Source of the DNA: Moringa oleifera
Taxonomy: Eukaryota > Streptophyta > Magnoliopsida > Brassicales > Moringaceae
DNA length: 64,000 nt
Direction: 5' to 3'
NCBI GenBank assembly: GCA_021397835.1
Contig: JAJFZO010000080.1
Span: 1-64,000, forward strand
Shown here: piece after piece, positions 60,446-64,000 of the stretch
How positions within the stretch are numbered: position 1 is the first letter of the stretch
Layout of the letters: the number at the start of each line of letters is the position of its first letter
Position numbers and translations under genes: made by a program
The notes under the pieces: model-generated
The model's database searches: none
The model's input: only the letters and a program-made list of their open reading frames with translations
What the model was told of the DNA's origin: nothing

Positions 60446-63400
60446 GGTTATAGACAAATACTTGTTTCGACATTGATGTTGCGAAGATTTTAAAGACAAT
60501 GATGGATGAGGAGTAGTTCTTAGCCGTTGGAAGAATTGCACTATCCAAACAACAGCTGGTTGCTTCTTCAATAGCTGGAGGTATAGATTCCTACATGCTA
60601 GCTTATCCTTTTATTGTTAAACCTCCATTGGTACTGGATTCTTTTTAACTTTTTTTGATTTTTTTATGTTTCCAATTTTCTTGATTTAATTATTTATTTT
60701 CTAGTTTTATTTTTTCCTCCATTTTCTTAGACATGCTTCCATTTTGTTAACATGATGTTTAGGCATGATAAGCTACGAACACAAATTTTTTTTTTTGGTC
60801 TTAGAATATTTTCTTTATAGCAATTCTAAGACTAATGCTTTTTTTAAGCACTATGTTGCGAAGATTCTGCAGGCAATGATGAAGCAAGACCAATGGCAGA
60901 ATAACCCATTGTTCTTTCGGTAGCTGCTGATATGGTTTTCTACATAGGGGCTTATCCACTTGTTGTCAGGGGAGGATTCTACCATCCCTCGTACATATTT
61001 ATTATCTTAGAAAATGGCACCTTCATCGGTAATATTTTTCTATGCATCATAATCATATGTTCTTTTATTACTTAGAAGTAGTAGTGATCTAGCAGCAGCA
61101 GTAGCGATGATTTAGCCGCAATAGTGACAGTAGGAGTAGCAATAAACTGGTAGATTAATCTACCGGTGGTAGCAATCTAGGAGTGGTAGTAATTGTACTC
61201 TAGTAAGGCAGTAGCACTCGCACGAATCTAGCAGTTATAGTAACACTAATATTATAGTAATCTAGTAACAACACTACTTGAAACAATAATAATAGTAATA
61301 ATTTAACAGTAATAGTAATCAAGCAGTAAGATTAATTGTAGTCTAGCAGTAGCCATACTCTAGAATTGGTAGTAGCAATAGAAGCAGCAGTAGAAGCAGT
61401 AATATATTAGTAAAAGTAGGATTCTCATAGTAGACGTATTTTAGATGCAGCAGCAGCAGTAGGAGTAGTAAGAATAATTTAGAAAAAATAGTAGTAATAA
61501 TTTTAAGTAGTAATCTAACAGTAGTAGTAACTACAGTGTAGCAGTAGCCATAATCTAGAAGTAGTAGTGGTAATAGCAGAAGTAGTAATGTAGGAGTCGC
61601 AGTAATTCAGCTGTTGGAGTAGTCTCGTAGTAGACGTATTCTAGATGTAACAGCAGGAGTAGTAGTATTCTTGCAGTAGCAGTAGAAATAATTTAGGACT
61701 AGAAATAGCAATAATTTAGCAGTAGTTGGTTTCGGGCTTCAGGTTAGTTATTTTGGTAACTCAAAGAAACTGCTACTCATTTTTCTTAAAAAGCCTTTTT
61801 TTTCTATGCTGGATTAGGATCTACATTGACTAAGCATTTTGTGTTTTCATGTAATTCATTTAAAAACTTAGGCCTCTAATAATGTAGTTTTATTTTTTTT
61901 TCTATGTGGAATGATATTTTCTTATGGGTCCTACTGACTCCTACTCGTCTGGCCATTGTCATGAAGTACGCTGCGGGAGCAGAAGTCTTAGGGCCAAAAG
62001 ATTTAGTGAAGATGAGGTAATGTACAGAGGTGAGCATGCCATACTCACTAATTTATTTATATAGTCAAATTTCTCTTATTCCCACATGCTTTAAGGAACA
62101 TGAAAGCTTAATCTTTTGTTTCCTAATTTCTCTGTTCTGTTTCTATAGGTAAGGTTTTTCTGTTAGCAACTAATACGGCGAGTGAGTTATTGGCGTTCAA
62201 TTGTTTGAAATTCAACCATCATTCTTTGGTTTCGTTTAACCTTTCTCTTTAATTTATTTTATTTCTCTTTCTTTCATAATCCATCTAGCTTAAAGAGTTA
62301 TTTCTTACAGCAGATCAATCATAGAGATCTTAAGCTAGAAAATATCTTGTTGGATGGTAGCACTACTCCTAGTATCAAGATATGTGATTTTGCACATTCA
62401 AAGGTAATCTTCAAATTATGAATGCCATAGGATTATAATGAAGATCAAGTTCATTTGTAACCTCTTTACTTATTGTATTTGCTTGATTTTGTCATCGGCA
62501 GTCTTGTGCACTCAATCAAAATCTACTGTAGGAACACAAGCTGGCATAACGGCTGAGGTCCTATCCAAAAAAGAATACTATGGCAAAGTTATACACTTAA
62601 TTTTTTGCAGTTTTCTTTTATCATTTTCCTCTTCGTTGTTCCTTGCTATTCTTTGATCTGTGTTTTGCATCTAACCACAGAACAATATTTAGATTGCAGA
62701 TGTTTGGTCTTCTAGGGTCACCATACAGATGATGCTAGCTGGTGCTTATCCGTTTGAAGATCATGATGATCTAGGAAAATTGGCAATTGGGATTTATCAT
62801 ATTTACACTCTCAAACTCCTTTTCTCTATTAAGAGCAAATAAAATTATCTTTAACTTAAGATAATGAGATGTGTTTTTATTGGTCTTGGCAGTGGATACT
62901 TCATATTCACTACACAATCCCAGATTACATCCCCGAGTTTACGTGGAGTGAAGCATCCTTTGTCTCCACTGCTTGTCGCAAATCGTGAAAAGGTAATTTT
63001 GTCTCTTGGCTTGCATAGATGATTAGAAATTTGACTGCTAGGTTATCCGCAATCAAAGAAGAAAAGGCAAAAATTTAACTCAACTAGGTCAGTATACTTA
63101 CTCATCAAAGAACAAGCTTAACCCAAAACTGTTTGCACGCAAACTCTTGGGACTAATAAGAACTTGTCCATTGTAGGCAGGATTGTTTGTTTAGACAATA
63201 TGTTAGTATTACCTAGTGAATGATCAAAAAAGGTATTTCAGCATACCTAGATGAACTGAACTGCTCGTTTTATAAAGATTAATTATTCATGAAATGAAAA
63301 TCGATCCATGTTTTTTAAAGAAGTTGCCTATACAGCTAAGAAAAAGGGAAGCTAGATGAGTCACGATGCAAATAACCAGTTACAAATCATTAAAGAAGTG

Positions 63401-63690
63401 CTGCCGTCAATAGTACAGGAAGCAAGGAAGACTATTGAAGTTTCGTAGCTTAGGCGGACATTAACGGGAAGCAGTATGGATCTTGATGACTTGGATGCAG
63501 ATGTTGATCTTAAAGATGTAGACGCCAATGTTGATTTTGTCTGTCAATTCTGAACAATAGTGTACAAACAACTCGTATTTTACTGAGGTACAAACTGCAC
63601 TTTCTGTTGATTTGTTTATACTAAAAAAAGACTAAAAAATTTTCTCTGTAATCCGTTTCTTATCAGTTAGCACATGGATACTTTGTAACA
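60446..63690 (+). pseudogene. SnRK2 (OST1-like) array unit D
   Basis: 3245 bp to the next unit and closest to unit C. Exons: about 61,928-62,016 (ALAIV-type hinge with the shared deletion), 62,311-62,403 ([20 protein letters not shown], so DFG is DFA), 62,502-62,587 (STVGTQAGITAEVLSKKEY), 62,693-about 62,785 (ADVWSSRVTIQMMLAGAYPF), 62,893-62,992 (one base lost in the GAGTG(C)AAGC stretch compared with B and C) and 63,395-63,553 (SIVQEARKTIEVS, a TAG where B and C have Lys, then SMDLDDLDADVDLKD). Not able to encode a kinase. Confidence 0.86.
61070..61730. repeat. Mosaic trinucleotide block, unit D
   Basis: About 660 bp, aligned for most of its length with the block of unit C. Confidence 0.9.
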
Positions 63691-64000
63691 GGTTATAGAA
63701 AAATACTTGTTTCGATATCGATGTTGAAAACATTTTGAGGAAAATGATGGATAAGGAGTAGTTCTTAGCCGTTGGAAGAATTGCACTATCCAAACAACCG
63801 CTGGTTGCTTCTTCAATAGCTGTAGGTATAGATTCCTACAAGCGAGCTTATCTTTTTATTGTTAAACCTCCTTTGGTACTGGATTCTTTTCAACTTTTTT
63901 CATATTTTTATGTTTTAATTTTTTTTGATTTAATTATTTATTTTCTAGTTTTATTTTTTTCTCCATTTTCTTAGACATGCTTCCATTTCGTTAACATGAT
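63691..64000 (+). pseudogene. SnRK2 array unit E, cut by the window end
   Basis: First 310 bp of a further unit: ggttatagaaaaatacttg, gatggataaggagtagttct, then ctacaagcgagcttatcttt. It shows that the array continues to the right. Confidence 0.9.

Noticed and set aside
1..64000. tRNA or rRNA genes
   Set aside because: No cloverleaf-like segment with proper A and B boxes and no rRNA core sequence was noticed; only the SINE-like box B near 13,754.

Overview
The window looks like nuclear DNA of a flowering plant, most likely a eudicot. It is AT-rich, has short exons with GT-AG introns, and carries plant gene families (ORC3, AIPP2-like PHD protein, SnRK2 kinases, a DUF2921 protein, an RBL/COMPASS WD40 protein, a type I inositol 5-phosphatase) and plant transposons (CACTA, L1-type LINE, Ty3/gypsy). 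The species cannot be named from the sequence. Almost nothing here is an intact gene: I found no protein-coding locus free of disabling changes.

Left part (1-18,000): a decayed CACTA transposon (about 1-3000) is followed by two minus-strand host genes in tandem. First, in coordinate order, is an AIPP2/PAIPP2-type PHD-finger chromatin protein whose ten exons I could place (4719-12990). Upstream of it lie the first five exons of ORC3 (15497-17892). Splice sites and most intron phases fit, but both genes carry in-frame stops. The PHD gene also has a frameshift and a lost zinc ligand, and ORC3 stops at exon 5.

Middle part (18,000-34,500): AT-rich DNA with a decayed LINE (minus strand, about 22,600-24,350), a fragment of a DUF2921 gene, a complete-length but coding-dead Ty3/gypsy element with 320-bp LTRs (25,899-31,388), a T-rich tract that contains a duplication, and two minisatellites.

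Right part (34,500-64,000): a plus-strand island of broken host-gene pieces that keep their introns. A block holding a TBC/RabGAP fragment, an unassigned segment and an RBL WD40 fragment occurs twice (about 35,095-36,540 and 52,345-54,030). Both copies lead into units of a decayed SnRK2 (group III, OST1-like) gene. After the second copy the units form a head-to-tail array with a period near 3.1-3.26 kb that runs off the window end. Every unit carries a mosaic TAG/CAG/TAA trinucleotide block. A 4.1-kb block of degenerate TTTAGGG-like repeats (about 42,125-46,205) ends the first unit. An inositol 5-phosphatase pseudogene lies at 50,297-51,560.

A theme across the window is that nearly all premature stops in unrelated sequences can be explained by C-to-T or G-to-A change of Gln, Arg or Trp codons, as expected from deamination of methylated cytosine in silenced DNA. 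The genes do not form a pathway; the region reads as a heterochromatic pseudogene and repeat island.
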